From: Pseudarthrobacter enclensis
GTDB lineage: Bacteria; Actinomycetota; Actinomycetes; Actinomycetales; Micrococcaceae
Direction: 5' to 3'
Assembly (NCBI RefSeq): GCF_001457025.1
Contig: NZ_KQ758607.1
Span: forward strand, 104,700-168,699
Length of the DNA stretch: 64,000 bases
Part shown: piece after piece, positions 17,384-25,238 of the stretch
Layout: each line of letters starts with the position of its first letter
How positions within the stretch are numbered: the stretch's first letter is position 1
Made by a program: the position numbers and the translations under genes
Notes under the pieces: generated by a model
Seen by the model: only the letters and a program-made list of their open reading frames with translations
What the model was told of the DNA's origin: nothing
Databases searched by the model: none

Positions 17384-18490
17384 ATGGAAAACTTTGCCGG
17401 TGGCCCTGCCGCGTCCGAATCCGAAGCACCTGCGTCCGAAGCGCTCCTGGCCGAATCGCCGCAGGCCGACGCGTCATTGGAAGGGGAAGCCGTACCGGCC
17501 CGGATCCTCCCTGTGGCCGAGCTGCACCTGCACATCGAAGGAACCCTGCAGCCGGAACTCATCTTTGCGCTGGCCGAACGCAACGGCATCACCCTCCCGT
17601 ACGCGGACATCGAGGAACTCCGCCGGCGCTACGAGTTCACCGACCTCCAGTCCTTCCTGGACCTGTACTACGCCAACATGGCGGTGCTGCAGACCGAAGA
17701 GGACTTCGCCGCCATGACCCACGCCTACCTGGAACGGGCGGCTGCCGCCGGCGTCCGGCATGCGGAGATCATGCTGGATCCGCAGGCCCACCTTTCCCGG
17801 GGCATCCCGCTGGAAACCTGCGTCAACGGCGTGGCGTCGGTGCTGGCCACGTCGAAGGAGGACTTCGGAATCTCCACGCTTCTCATCGCGGCGTTCCTCC
17901 GGGACCTGCCTGAAGAGTCAGCCCTCGAAGTCCTGGACGGACTCCTTGCCATGGACGCCCCGATTGGTGCCATCGGACTGGATTCCGCCGAGGTGGGCAA
18001 CCCGCCGTCGAAATTTGAGCGGCTTTACGCCAAGGCCCGCGAGGCGGGCCTGCGGCTGACCGCCCATGCGGGCGAGGAGGGCCCGGCGTCGTACGTTGTG
18101 GAGGCCCTGGACATCCTGGGCGTGGAGCGGATCGACCACGGCATCCGCTGCATGGATGACCCCGACCTAGTGGAGCGGCTGGTTGCGGACCGGATTCCGC
18201 TCACCGTCTGCCCGTTGTCCAACGTGCGGCTGCGCGCGGTGGACACCCTGGCGGACCACCCCTTGCCCGCCATGCTGGCCGCGGGGCTGAACGTGTCCGT
18301 GAACTCGGACGACCCCGCCTACTTTGGCGGCTACGTGGATGACAACTTCGCCCAGCTGCAGGCGGTGTTCGAGCTTTCGGAATTCGACAAGGCGCGGCTC
18401 GCGGCCAACTCCATCCACTCGTCGTTCGCGTCCGAGGAGCGCAAGGCTGAACTGCTGGAGGAACTGAACAGCGGCGAACCCGCGCAGTAA
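17384..18490 (+). CDS. add: Adenosine/adenine deaminase
   Basis: 368 aa. Metal and catalytic blocks are AELHLHIEGTLQPEL (HxH), LRLTAHAGEEG, RIDHGIRC, TVCPLSNVRLR and VNSDDPAYFGG. The family hydrolyses adenosine or adenine to inosine or hypoxanthine in purine salvage; FGG after DDPAY fits the adenine-deaminase-like subgroup, so the substrate is uncertain. ATG 17384 is preceded by TATCCT and exactly 6 bases, hence leaderless. Residues 1-38 before the barrel are a low-complexity acidic leader. The 284 bases between it and the divergent Rpf-like gene show no other gene. Confidence 0.92.
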   Translation: MENFAGGPAASESEAPASEALLAESPQADASLEGEAVPARILPVAELHLHIEGTLQPELIFALAERNGITLPYADIEELRRRYEFTDLQSFLDLYYANMAVLQTEEDFAAMTHAYLERAAAAGVRHAEIMLDPQAHLSRGIPLETCVNGVASVLATSKEDFGISTLLIAAFLRDLPEESALEVLDGLLAMDAPIGAIGLDSAEVGNPPSKFERLYAKAREAGLRLTAHAGEEGPASYVVEALDILGVERIDHGIRCMDDPDLVERLVADRIPLTVCPLSNVRLRAVDTLADHPLPAMLAAGLNVSVNSDDPAYFGGYVDDNFAQLQAVFELSEFDKARLAANSIHSSFASEERKAELLEELNSGEPAQ

Positions 18491-18749
18491 GACCGGTCCG
18501 CCCGCGTACCGGGTGGCGTGATCACCGGCTAAACTTGGTCCCGCAGGCCGGTCAGGGCCAGCCCGGCACGCGACGCGCGCCGGCGCAACGGGGTTATGCA
18601 GCCGGCCCTACCCGAGACCGCCGCCTCAGTTGTTGTGATTTCCGCTTCATAGTCGGTCATGACACGCAGAGTTAACCAATTAAAGTCGCGCGATTTAACG
18701 GGCACTTGGCAAGATGCTCTCATCGGATCGCTCTCACACAAGGGGAATC

Positions 18750-19676
18750 ATGGCCAAGTCCACCGCAGAAAACACCTTCCTTCGACTCAAGACCGTGCTG
18801 GATGTCCTGACCGAAGGCGTGTGGTCCGGTGATGCGCTGAATGCTGGCCAGGTCCTGGCGGAGTCCACGGCACGCGTGCCGTTCAACGATCACGAGGCAG
18901 AGCTGCTTAGCGGCGGCATTCCGCGCGGTCACAAGACCCTCACCACAGCCACTGCGAAGCTGGTCAAGGCCGGCTGGCTGGTTAAGGGCCGCTCCGGCTG
19001 GACCATCACCGAGGACGGCATGCGTGCCACAGTCGCCTTCCCGGACGCCGTGTCCTTCGCATCGGCGCTCGACGCCGGCACCCCCGTTCCTGCCGACACC
19101 CCGGTTCCCACCGCACCGGCAGGCTTTGTCCGCCCGGTCTCCGCGGCCGCAGCCACCCTTGAGGTGCCCGCCAAGGACGATGCCAAGCCGGCGAAGAAGG
19201 CCCCGGCCAGGAAGACGCCCGCCAAGAAGGCTGCCGCCGTTGTGGGCAAGGCGGCAAAGGCCATCGAGGACGCGGTGGAACCCGTGGTCAACGCCGTGAA
19301 GAAGAAGTCCCCGGCGAAGGACGGAGCCGCCCCCGCCGCCACCGAGCCGTTTGAGGGTCCGGACGTGGAGACGCACCCGCAGCCGGAGGCCGTGGCTGTG
19401 GCCGGCGACTTCAACACCATCCTCGGCGCTCCGGAAAACTGGGCACCGCAGTACGACGAAGCCCAGATGGAGTTCGACTTCCTGGACCAGCTGTGGAAGA
19501 AGAGCGCCGAACTGCCGGCTGGCTACTACACGTTCAAGATCGCCCTGAACCGGTCCTGGGCAGAAAACTACGGCGCATTCGGCGCATTCGACGGGCCCAA
19601 CCACGAGCTGCACCACGCCGGCGGCACCGTCACCATCCGCTATAACCACGCAACCCGCGACATCACCATCAACTAA
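18750..19676 (+). CDS. Winged-helix / histone-like linker / X25 starch-binding-domain fusion
   Basis: 308 aa from ATG 18750, with AAGGGGAAT upstream. Residues ~8-100 look like a winged helix (TFLRLKTVLDVLTEGVWSG, TTATAKLVKAGWLVKGRSGW, TITEDGMRATVAFP). Residues ~140-195 are Lys/Ala/Pro-rich like a histone H1 tail (KPAKKAPARKTPAKKAA, NAVKKKSPAK). Residues ~217-308 match the pullulanase X25 carbohydrate-binding module: VAGDFNTILGAPENWAPQ, LPAGYYTFKIALNRSWAENY, TIRYNHATRDI. There is no signal peptide, so it is cytoplasmic. It may be a DNA-binding protein that senses or tethers glycogen; this is inference. No such combined function is known to me. An AT-rich patch (18673-18700) lies in its upstream region. 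Confidence 0.75.
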   Translation: MAKSTAENTFLRLKTVLDVLTEGVWSGDALNAGQVLAESTARVPFNDHEAELLSGGIPRGHKTLTTATAKLVKAGWLVKGRSGWTITEDGMRATVAFPDAVSFASALDAGTPVPADTPVPTAPAGFVRPVSAAAATLEVPAKDDAKPAKKAPARKTPAKKAAAVVGKAAKAIEDAVEPVVNAVKKKSPAKDGAAPAATEPFEGPDVETHPQPEAVAVAGDFNTILGAPENWAPQYDEAQMEFDFLDQLWKKSAELPAGYYTFKIALNRSWAENYGAFGAFDGPNHELHHAGGTVTIRYNHATRDITIN

Positions 19677-19686
19677 TCGGACCGCA

Positions 19687-19754
19687 CCCCAACTGGGTCG
19701 CGCTAACTGCCGTTTTGAGCCCTCATAACGGCCGTTGGTGCTACCCAGTTGGGG
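19687..19754. repeat. Dispersed 66-bp palindromic element, copy A
   Basis: Outer arms CCCCAACTGGGT / ACCCAGTTGGGG; inner arms AACTGCCGTT / AACGGCCGTT around a short loop. It aligns without gaps, about 51 of 66 bases identical, to the reverse complement of copy B at 23931-23996. It lies between the X25-fusion gene and acylphosphatase, both on the plus strand, and could act as an attenuator or terminator. Confidence 0.8.
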
Positions 19755-19785
19755 AAGGGGCTGGTTTTGAGGAGGAGGCGCACCC

Positions 19786-20118
19786 ATGGCACACCACGCA
19801 GGACCAACGCCCGACGGCGGAACGTCGCCTGACGGAAGGTCACCGGATCAGGTCCGCCTGAGCGCGCGGGTGTTCGGTGTGGTGCAGGGCGTCGGCTTCC
19901 GGTACCGGACCATGGGGAAGGCCGGGGAACTCGGCCTCACCGGGGAAGTGCAGAACCTGGCGGACGGGTCGGTGGACCTTGTTGCCGAGGGGCCGGATGC
20001 CCGGGTGCGTCAGCTCCTGGACTGGCTGAACTCTGGCGGTGCCCCGGGGCGGGTGGAACGGGTGGAGCACTCCTTTTCCGATGCTGAGGGGACGTTCGGC
20101 GACTTCACGGCACGCTGA
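19786..20118 (+). CDS. acyP: Acylphosphatase
   Basis: 110 aa; the acylphosphatase fold occupies residues ~23-110, with a hydrophilic N-terminal extension. The phosphate-binding loop GVVQGVGFRYRT holds catalytic Arg39 and the GEVQNLADGSV strand holds Asn57. It hydrolyses acyl phosphates such as acetyl or carbamoyl phosphate in the cytoplasm. GAGGAGG about 10 bases before the ATG is a strong ribosome-binding site. It sits 109 bases after the X25 fusion, separated by the palindromic element. Confidence 0.95.
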   Translation: MAHHAGPTPDGGTSPDGRSPDQVRLSARVFGVVQGVGFRYRTMGKAGELGLTGEVQNLADGSVDLVAEGPDARVRQLLDWLNSGGAPGRVERVEHSFSDAEGTFGDFTAR

Positions 20119-20175
20119 TTCCCGCAGCCCTGAGATCACCCGGCAGCCGCGAGGTCACCCAGCTTCCGCGCAGGG

Positions 20176-23100
20176 TTACTCCCGCGGGCTCAGCCCGATG
20201 AAAGCCCCCAGTTCCTCCAGCCCGGCCGGTTTGTGGGGCATGTAGCTGGTGAGCTCGGGGGAGCGGATGATCACCGCGCGCCACTGCCCACGTGACACGG
20301 CAACATTGATCCGGTTCCGGTTCAGGAGGAACTCTGCCCCGCGGGGTGCCTCCGAGACGGCCGAACACGCCATGGAAACAAACACCACGGGAGCCTCCTG
20401 GCCCTGGAATTTGTCCACCGTACCCACGCGGACGTCCGGCAGGCCGGCGTCGGACAGCATCTTCCTGACCAGGTGGACCTGGGCGTTGTAGGCGGCCACC
20501 ACCAGCAGGTCCTGCTGTTCCAGCGGCCGGGCCGCAGTGTCCGGCCCCGGTGTCCATTTCAGGCCCAGGTGCCGTTTCGCCTGCCGGACCACTTCCGCGG
20601 CTTCCTCGGCGGAGCTCGTGGCATGTCCGGAGTGCTCCACAAACACGGTCTCGACGCCGGGCGGCAGTTTTTCCAGCTCCCGGCCCGACGCTGCCGGGGC
20701 TGAATGGAGCTTGCCTTCGTAACTGAGCACGGACACCGCACGGCACAGCTCCGGGTGCATGCGCCAGCTGTCAGCCAAAAAGTATCCCAGGCGGGCAGGA
20801 AGGGTGGCATGCCCCGCTGCCAGCCAGCCGAGCGCCGATTCATCCACCGGTTCAGGGTGGGCGCCCTGCGTGACCTGGGGCAGTTGCTGCGGGTCACCCA
20901 GTAGGAGCAGCCGCTTTGCCGAACGGGATACGGCAAGGGTGTTGGCCAGGGAGAACTGTCCGGCTTCGTCGATGACCAAAAGGTCCAGCGAGTCTGCCGG
21001 GACCTCCTTGCCGGTCATGGTCCAGGCGGTTCCGCCCACCAGGCACCCGCCCGGTGCCTCCAGCAGTCGTGCCACGTCGCCGTCGGACGTAGCTTTCCAC
21101 GGCACCGGGTGGGGTGAGCTGAGTTTCTTGGCCACCGCCGCTGGGTCCACCCCGCCGGTTTCGATGGACCGGCACAGCAGGTTTTCCACCACGTTGTGTG
21201 ATTGGGCCACCACGCCCACCTTCCAGCCGTCACGGACCAGCATCCCGATTACACGGGCGCCCACGTACGTCTTGCCGGTGCCAGGAGGACCCTGGACGGC
21301 AAGGTAGGACCGGTCCAGGTCCCGCAGTGAAGCGGCGATGGCTCCGGCATAGTCGGCCCCGCCGCCTGCTCCGTGGGCCACTGGCGCGGGCCCCGGCAGG
21401 GTGTGGAAATGCGGCGGCAGCTTCCGGAGGATGTCCACGCCGGGCTGCCTGGGCAGATCCGGCACCGCCGCGCCGACAGCCCTGGCAATCTCTTTGATGG
21501 CCGCCTCGATGCTCACCGTGGCAAGCGGCTGGTCCTCCGTCAGGGCGACCGGAAGGTGCGGATAGGCTGCGACCTTTCCGCTTTCGCGCTCGGCGATGGT
21601 GATGACGGTATGGTCCGGATTGTCGGGCGCGGGCGCGATGTCACTGATCAGGGTGCCGAATCCGAATGCCCTCGCGGTGGGGGAGGCGTTGGCATCCGCC
21701 ATGCCCTCCGGTGCCGGAGGGTCGTACAGCCGGCACCAGGTGGTGTCGGCACGGAAGTCAGACCCTTCGGTCATGGTGCCGCGCAGCTTCAGTACCCGGG
21801 TGCGCATGCGTTCCCGTGGCTTGGCCAGGGCCCAGTCGGTGGTTACCTCGGCAGACTCCACCACGAAGACGTTGCGCTGCCCGGACCAGTTTTCCACGGG
21901 TGCTTCAACCCGGTCGAAGTGCTGCCACCAGAACTGCTTCCGTTCGCGCCGGTGGTAGCCGGTGGCCGCGGACACCATCGCAACAGCGCGTTCGTCGTCC
22001 GTCCATGGGCGGTTGTCCGGCAAAGCGTCCAAATAGTGCCGGAGCTGCTGCTCCTCGGGGGTTTCCCCGGGAGTTTCGGCCGGGGCAGGGCTGGTCGCGC
22101 GGTCCGCAACGGCCTCCGCTTGGATACCGGCTGCCGTCGGCGCGTCCGCCGGAAGAGTTCCCGCACGTGCCGAAATCCCCAGCAGCCAGTCCCGCAGCTT
22201 CAGGGTGGACAGGCAGTCGTACCGGTTGTAGTCCGAAATGGAGGCGAGAATGGCCTCCGCCTGGTCCTCTTGCCCGGCATCCCGCGCAGCGCAATAGGCC
22301 GCGTAGGCAACCACGGAGGCGCCGGCGTCCTTCACGTCCCCGGACCGCAGGTTGTCGCCCATGTACAGCGGTTCGAGCTTCTTGATGGAGTAGGACGCCT
22401 CGGAGATGCGCAGCGAGTGTTTCACGGTGGCGTAGAGGTCCACCAGCAGGCCCTGCCGCAGCCAGTCGTCCACGATGTCCTCACCGGCCTGGTGGGCCAG
22501 CGAAAGATTACGCAAGGCCGTTTTTTCGTAGGCGGCGTAGTGGTAGACGTGCATGTCCGGATACTGCGCCCGGCGTTGCTCCACGTACTCGAGGAAGTCC
22601 AGGAACGCCTTCCGCTCACCGGAACGGGTGTGCGCCCAGAAAGGCCGGAACACAGGATCACCGGCCGCACCAGCCACCGGCGCCTCGATGACGCCGAACA
22701 GGTACTCGATGCCCCATGCCCCTGTTGCGGGGTCCTGCCAGAGCGGGTCGCCCTCGAAGTCGAAGAAGATGTCACCGGCGCTGGGCGCGGGCAGGCTGCC
22801 GATGGCGTGGTCCGGCAGGACGGTGTAGGAGACCGTGTGGGGTTCGCCGTCCTTGCTGAAGGTCCGGGACCCGGCAGGGGTATCCAGCCCCAGCTGCATC
22901 CGTGCCTGGGCGCGCAGGCGGGCTGCCGTGTTAGTCACGTCCGCGGCCGGCAGGGATGCGAGCTCGTCGATGGTGGTGACTCCGGCAGCATGGAGCTTCC
23001 GGCGCTGCACCACCGACATTCCGGCCACCATGAGGAGGTCCCGGTTCAGCTGGACCTGTTCCGCGCAGTAGTCGCACCGCCCGCAGTGGACGACGCCGGG

Positions 23101-23808
23101 CTGCTGCCACCTGACTGCCTCCGCGCCCCGGCGGTGTTCGGCCGTGAGCTGGCGGAAGCGCCGGCGTCGTTCGCGGAAGACGGGCAAAAGGTCCGGCAGC
23201 GAGTGGGTGCTGCGCAACCAGTCCTCACCGACGCGGGTGCCCAGGACGAGCGTGACGACAGGGGAGGGATCCAGGCCCATGCCTAGAAGCTGGTCGCCGT
23301 AGGCCGCCAGCTGAAGCAGGGCTCCCACCTTGGCGTGCCGGGCCAGCTTGGTGTCCCACACTTCGTAGCGGCCAGGCTTTCCGGTGCCGGCGGCCTCGTT
23401 GACCAGGAAATCCGCATATCCAAGGAACTCACCGTCGAAGAACGTAGCCTGGAAAACGACGTCGGCGCCGGAACGGAGGGCCAGCTCGGTTTCGGCGTGC
23501 TTTGCCTGGAGTTCCCCGCGGACGTTGTTGCCGCGTTCCAGGGAGTAGACCCCGGCGGCCCGGCCGGCATCCCACACGCCGTACTTGGCCACCAAACTGG
23601 CCAGCACCGTCTGCTCGTGGCGGTCGCCCAACTCGCCGGCACGGACCCGCATCTCGTCAGCGGGAAACTCGGCTTTGGGCGCCCGTCCCAGTTTCTCGTC
23701 CAGGATCCGGAGCGTGCGGTACTCGCACTCACTGGCGGCAACGAGATCGCTCGCGGAAAACACCAGGTCTTGTGGAGCGCCGCTGGCAGCGGATTCGAGC
23801 AGGAACAC
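20176..23808 (-). CDS. TM0106-family RecB-like nuclease fused to SF1 (Upf1-like) helicase
   Basis: 1210 aa. Residues ~20-170 carry a RecB-type PD-(D/E)xK nuclease: GYADFLV, YEVWDTKLA, and the QxxxY motif LLQLAAYGDQ. A Cys cluster VVHCGRCDYCAEQ near residue 243 may hold Fe-S or zinc. Residues ~345-560 contain an RNase H-like/3'-5' exonuclease-like region (IFFDFEGDPLW, DYNRYDCLSTLKL). The C-terminal half is an SF1B helicase: Walker A QGPPGTGKT near ~838, Walker B LLVIDEAGQFSL near ~942, TVDKFQGQEAPVVFVSM, and NRINVAVSRG. It likely processes DNA or RNA ends in repair or defence; the biological role is undetermined. Transcribed alone. Confidence 0.9.
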   Translation of the reverse strand: MFLLESAASGAPQDLVFSASDLVAASECEYRTLRILDEKLGRAPKAEFPADEMRVRAGELGDRHEQTVLASLVAKYGVWDAGRAAGVYSLERGNNVRGELQAKHAETELALRSGADVVFQATFFDGEFLGYADFLVNEAAGTGKPGRYEVWDTKLARHAKVGALLQLAAYGDQLLGMGLDPSPVVTLVLGTRVGEDWLRSTHSLPDLLPVFRERRRRFRQLTAEHRRGAEAVRWQQPGVVHCGRCDYCAEQVQLNRDLLMVAGMSVVQRRKLHAAGVTTIDELASLPAADVTNTAARLRAQARMQLGLDTPAGSRTFSKDGEPHTVSYTVLPDHAIGSLPAPSAGDIFFDFEGDPLWQDPATGAWGIEYLFGVIEAPVAGAAGDPVFRPFWAHTRSGERKAFLDFLEYVEQRRAQYPDMHVYHYAAYEKTALRNLSLAHQAGEDIVDDWLRQGLLVDLYATVKHSLRISEASYSIKKLEPLYMGDNLRSGDVKDAGASVVAYAAYCAARDAGQEDQAEAILASISDYNRYDCLSTLKLRDWLLGISARAGTLPADAPTAAGIQAEAVADRATSPAPAETPGETPEEQQLRHYLDALPDNRPWTDDERAVAMVSAATGYHRRERKQFWWQHFDRVEAPVENWSGQRNVFVVESAEVTTDWALAKPRERMRTRVLKLRGTMTEGSDFRADTTWCRLYDPPAPEGMADANASPTARAFGFGTLISDIAPAPDNPDHTVITIAERESGKVAAYPHLPVALTEDQPLATVSIEAAIKEIARAVGAAVPDLPRQPGVDILRKLPPHFHTLPGPAPVAHGAGGGADYAGAIAASLRDLDRSYLAVQGPPGTGKTYVGARVIGMLVRDGWKVGVVAQSHNVVENLLCRSIETGGVDPAAVAKKLSSPHPVPWKATSDGDVARLLEAPGGCLVGGTAWTMTGKEVPADSLDLLVIDEAGQFSLANTLAVSRSAKRLLLLGDPQQLPQVTQGAHPEPVDESALGWLAAGHATLPARLGYFLADSWRMHPELCRAVSVLSYEGKLHSAPAASGRELEKLPPGVETVFVEHSGHATSSAEEAAEVVRQAKRHLGLKWTPGPDTAARPLEQQDLLVVAAYNAQVHLVRKMLSDAGLPDVRVGTVDKFQGQEAPVVFVSMACSAVSEAPRGAEFLLNRNRINVAVSRGQWRAVIIRSPELTSYMPHKPAGLEELGAFIGLSPRE

Positions 23809-23930
23809 GGGGCCTCCCCATTGACAGCCGGGCCGGTGGGCGGTTGCCGCGGCCCTGTTTTACAGCTGCATCCAACGTAGCAAGAGGGGCCGACATTCCG
23901 GGCTCAGGCGAGCCCTCCAGCGCTGACCAT

Positions 23931-23996
23931 CCCAACCAGGTAGCAGCAAGTGCCGTTATGGACCCCCAAAACGGCACTTTGCGCTACTTAGTTGGG
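23931..23996. repeat. Dispersed 66-bp palindromic element, copy B
   Basis: Outer arms CCCAACCAGGTAGC / GCTACTTAGTTGGG and inner arms AAGTGCCGTT / AACGGCACTT. Its reverse complement aligns base for base with copy A (about 77% identity), including the cores TGCCGTTTTG and CATAACGGC. It lies between the nuclease-helicase start and the TerC stop. Confidence 0.8.
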
Positions 23997-24005
23997 AGGA
24001 AGGGG

Positions 24006-25205
24006 TCAGGCTTTCGCATCGGCGCGGACCTGGGCCTTGTCGTGTTCGGTGTGGGCCTTGCGGATGAGGTCCAGGAATTCCGTTTCGTTGCGGACCAGCC
24101 GCTTGTACTTCTCGGGGAGCTTGCGGATCTGGTCCTCCTCGCGGACCATCTTGGCGAAGAGCTTGTCCCGCTCGGCCATGTCCGTCTCGTAGTTGAGGTC
24201 CAGGTACTCCACGGCGTGCCGGCGGGCACCGGACACCGCGTTCTTGGCCTTGCCCTTGGGGCTGAACACGGAGGCCAGGATGGTGATGATCAGTACGCCC
24301 AGGATGACGCTGAGCGACAGGCCGGTGCTGACTTCCACCACGTTGACGTGCTCGCCGTCGTTGATGAACGGCAGCGTGTTCTCGTGGAGGGCATGCAGGA
24401 TGAGCTTGACGCCGATGAAGCCCAGGATGACGGCCAGGCCGTAGGAGAGGAAGATCAGGCGGTCCAGCAGGCCGTCGATCAGGAAGTACAGCTGGCGCAA
24501 ACCCATCAGCGAGAACGCCGTGGCGGTGAACACGATGAACACGTTCTGGGTCAGCCCGAAGATGGCCGGGATGGAGTCCAGCGCGAACAGGATGTCGGTG
24601 CCGCCGATGGCCACCATGACCAGCAGCATGGGGGTCAGGACCTTCTTGCCGTCCACCACGGTGAAGAGCTTGTCGCCGTCGTAATGCTCGGAGGCGGGGA
24701 GGAACTTCTTGGCCAGCCGGACGACGAAGCCTTCCGAATCATCCTCGTGGTCGTCCGGTTTGAGCAGGTTGCCGGCGGTGATGAGCAGGATCAGGCCGAA
24801 GATGTAGAACACCCAGGCGAAACTGTTGATCAGCGCAGCGCCCAGGAAGATGAACGCCGTCCGGGCGATCAGGGAGAACACGATGCCGAACAGCAGGACC
24901 TTCTGCTGGTCCGCGCGGGGCACCTTGAAGCTGGACATGATGATCAGGAACACGAAGAGGTTGTCCACGGACAGGGCTTTTTCCGTCACGTAGCCCGCAA
25001 AGTATTCGGTGCCCATCGTGGGCCCGCCGAACAGGAGCACGCCCAGCCCGAACAGCAGCGCGATGCCCACATAGATGGCCGACCAGATGGACGCTTCCTT
25101 GAGCGTGGGGGTGTGGGCCTTGCGGACATGGAAGAAGAAGTCGAAGGCCAGCAGCCCCACGATCCCCGCGATGGTCAACATCCAGACATAAGAGGGTACT
25201 TCCAC
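24006..25205 (-). CDS. TerC/Alx-family membrane protein (first copy)
   Basis: 399 aa, 7-9 TM helices. Family landmarks are AGYVTEKALSVDNLFVFLIIM, FGIVFSLIARTAFIFLGAALI, ATAFSLMGLRQLYFLIDGLLDR and LGFIGVKLILHALHEN; the acidic residues inside helices (EKALSVDN, FALDSIPA) are typical metal-site candidates. Members export or handle Mn2+ or tellurite, some for metalation of exported proteins. It has a ~100-aa charged C-terminal tail absent from the second copy at 62050. Only 33 bases separate it from the upstream recQ stop, so no riboswitch fits here, unlike the second copy. Confidence 0.9.
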   Translation of the reverse strand: MEVPSYVWMLTIAGIVGLLAFDFFFHVRKAHTPTLKEASIWSAIYVGIALLFGLGVLLFGGPTMGTEYFAGYVTEKALSVDNLFVFLIIMSSFKVPRADQQKVLLFGIVFSLIARTAFIFLGAALINSFAWVFYIFGLILLITAGNLLKPDDHEDDSEGFVVRLAKKFLPASEHYDGDKLFTVVDGKKVLTPMLLVMVAIGGTDILFALDSIPAIFGLTQNVFIVFTATAFSLMGLRQLYFLIDGLLDRLIFLSYGLAVILGFIGVKLILHALHENTLPFINDGEHVNVVEVSTGLSLSVILGVLIITILASVFSPKGKAKNAVSGARRHAVEYLDLNYETDMAERDKLFAKMVREEDQIRKLPEKYKRLVRNETEFLDLIRKAHTEHDKAQVRADAKA

Positions 25206-25238
25206 GCGCGGGCCTTTCCTCGGAGGTGTCCCTTTACC

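Noticed and set aside
18529..18741. 70-aa minus-strand frame upstream of the X25 fusion
   Set aside because: No ribosome site, no family; lies in the likely promoter region of the fusion gene.
21373..23286. A 637-codon plus-strand open frame
   Set aside because: It is antisense to the nuclease-helicase and has the composition of a GC-rich shadow frame; no domain seen.
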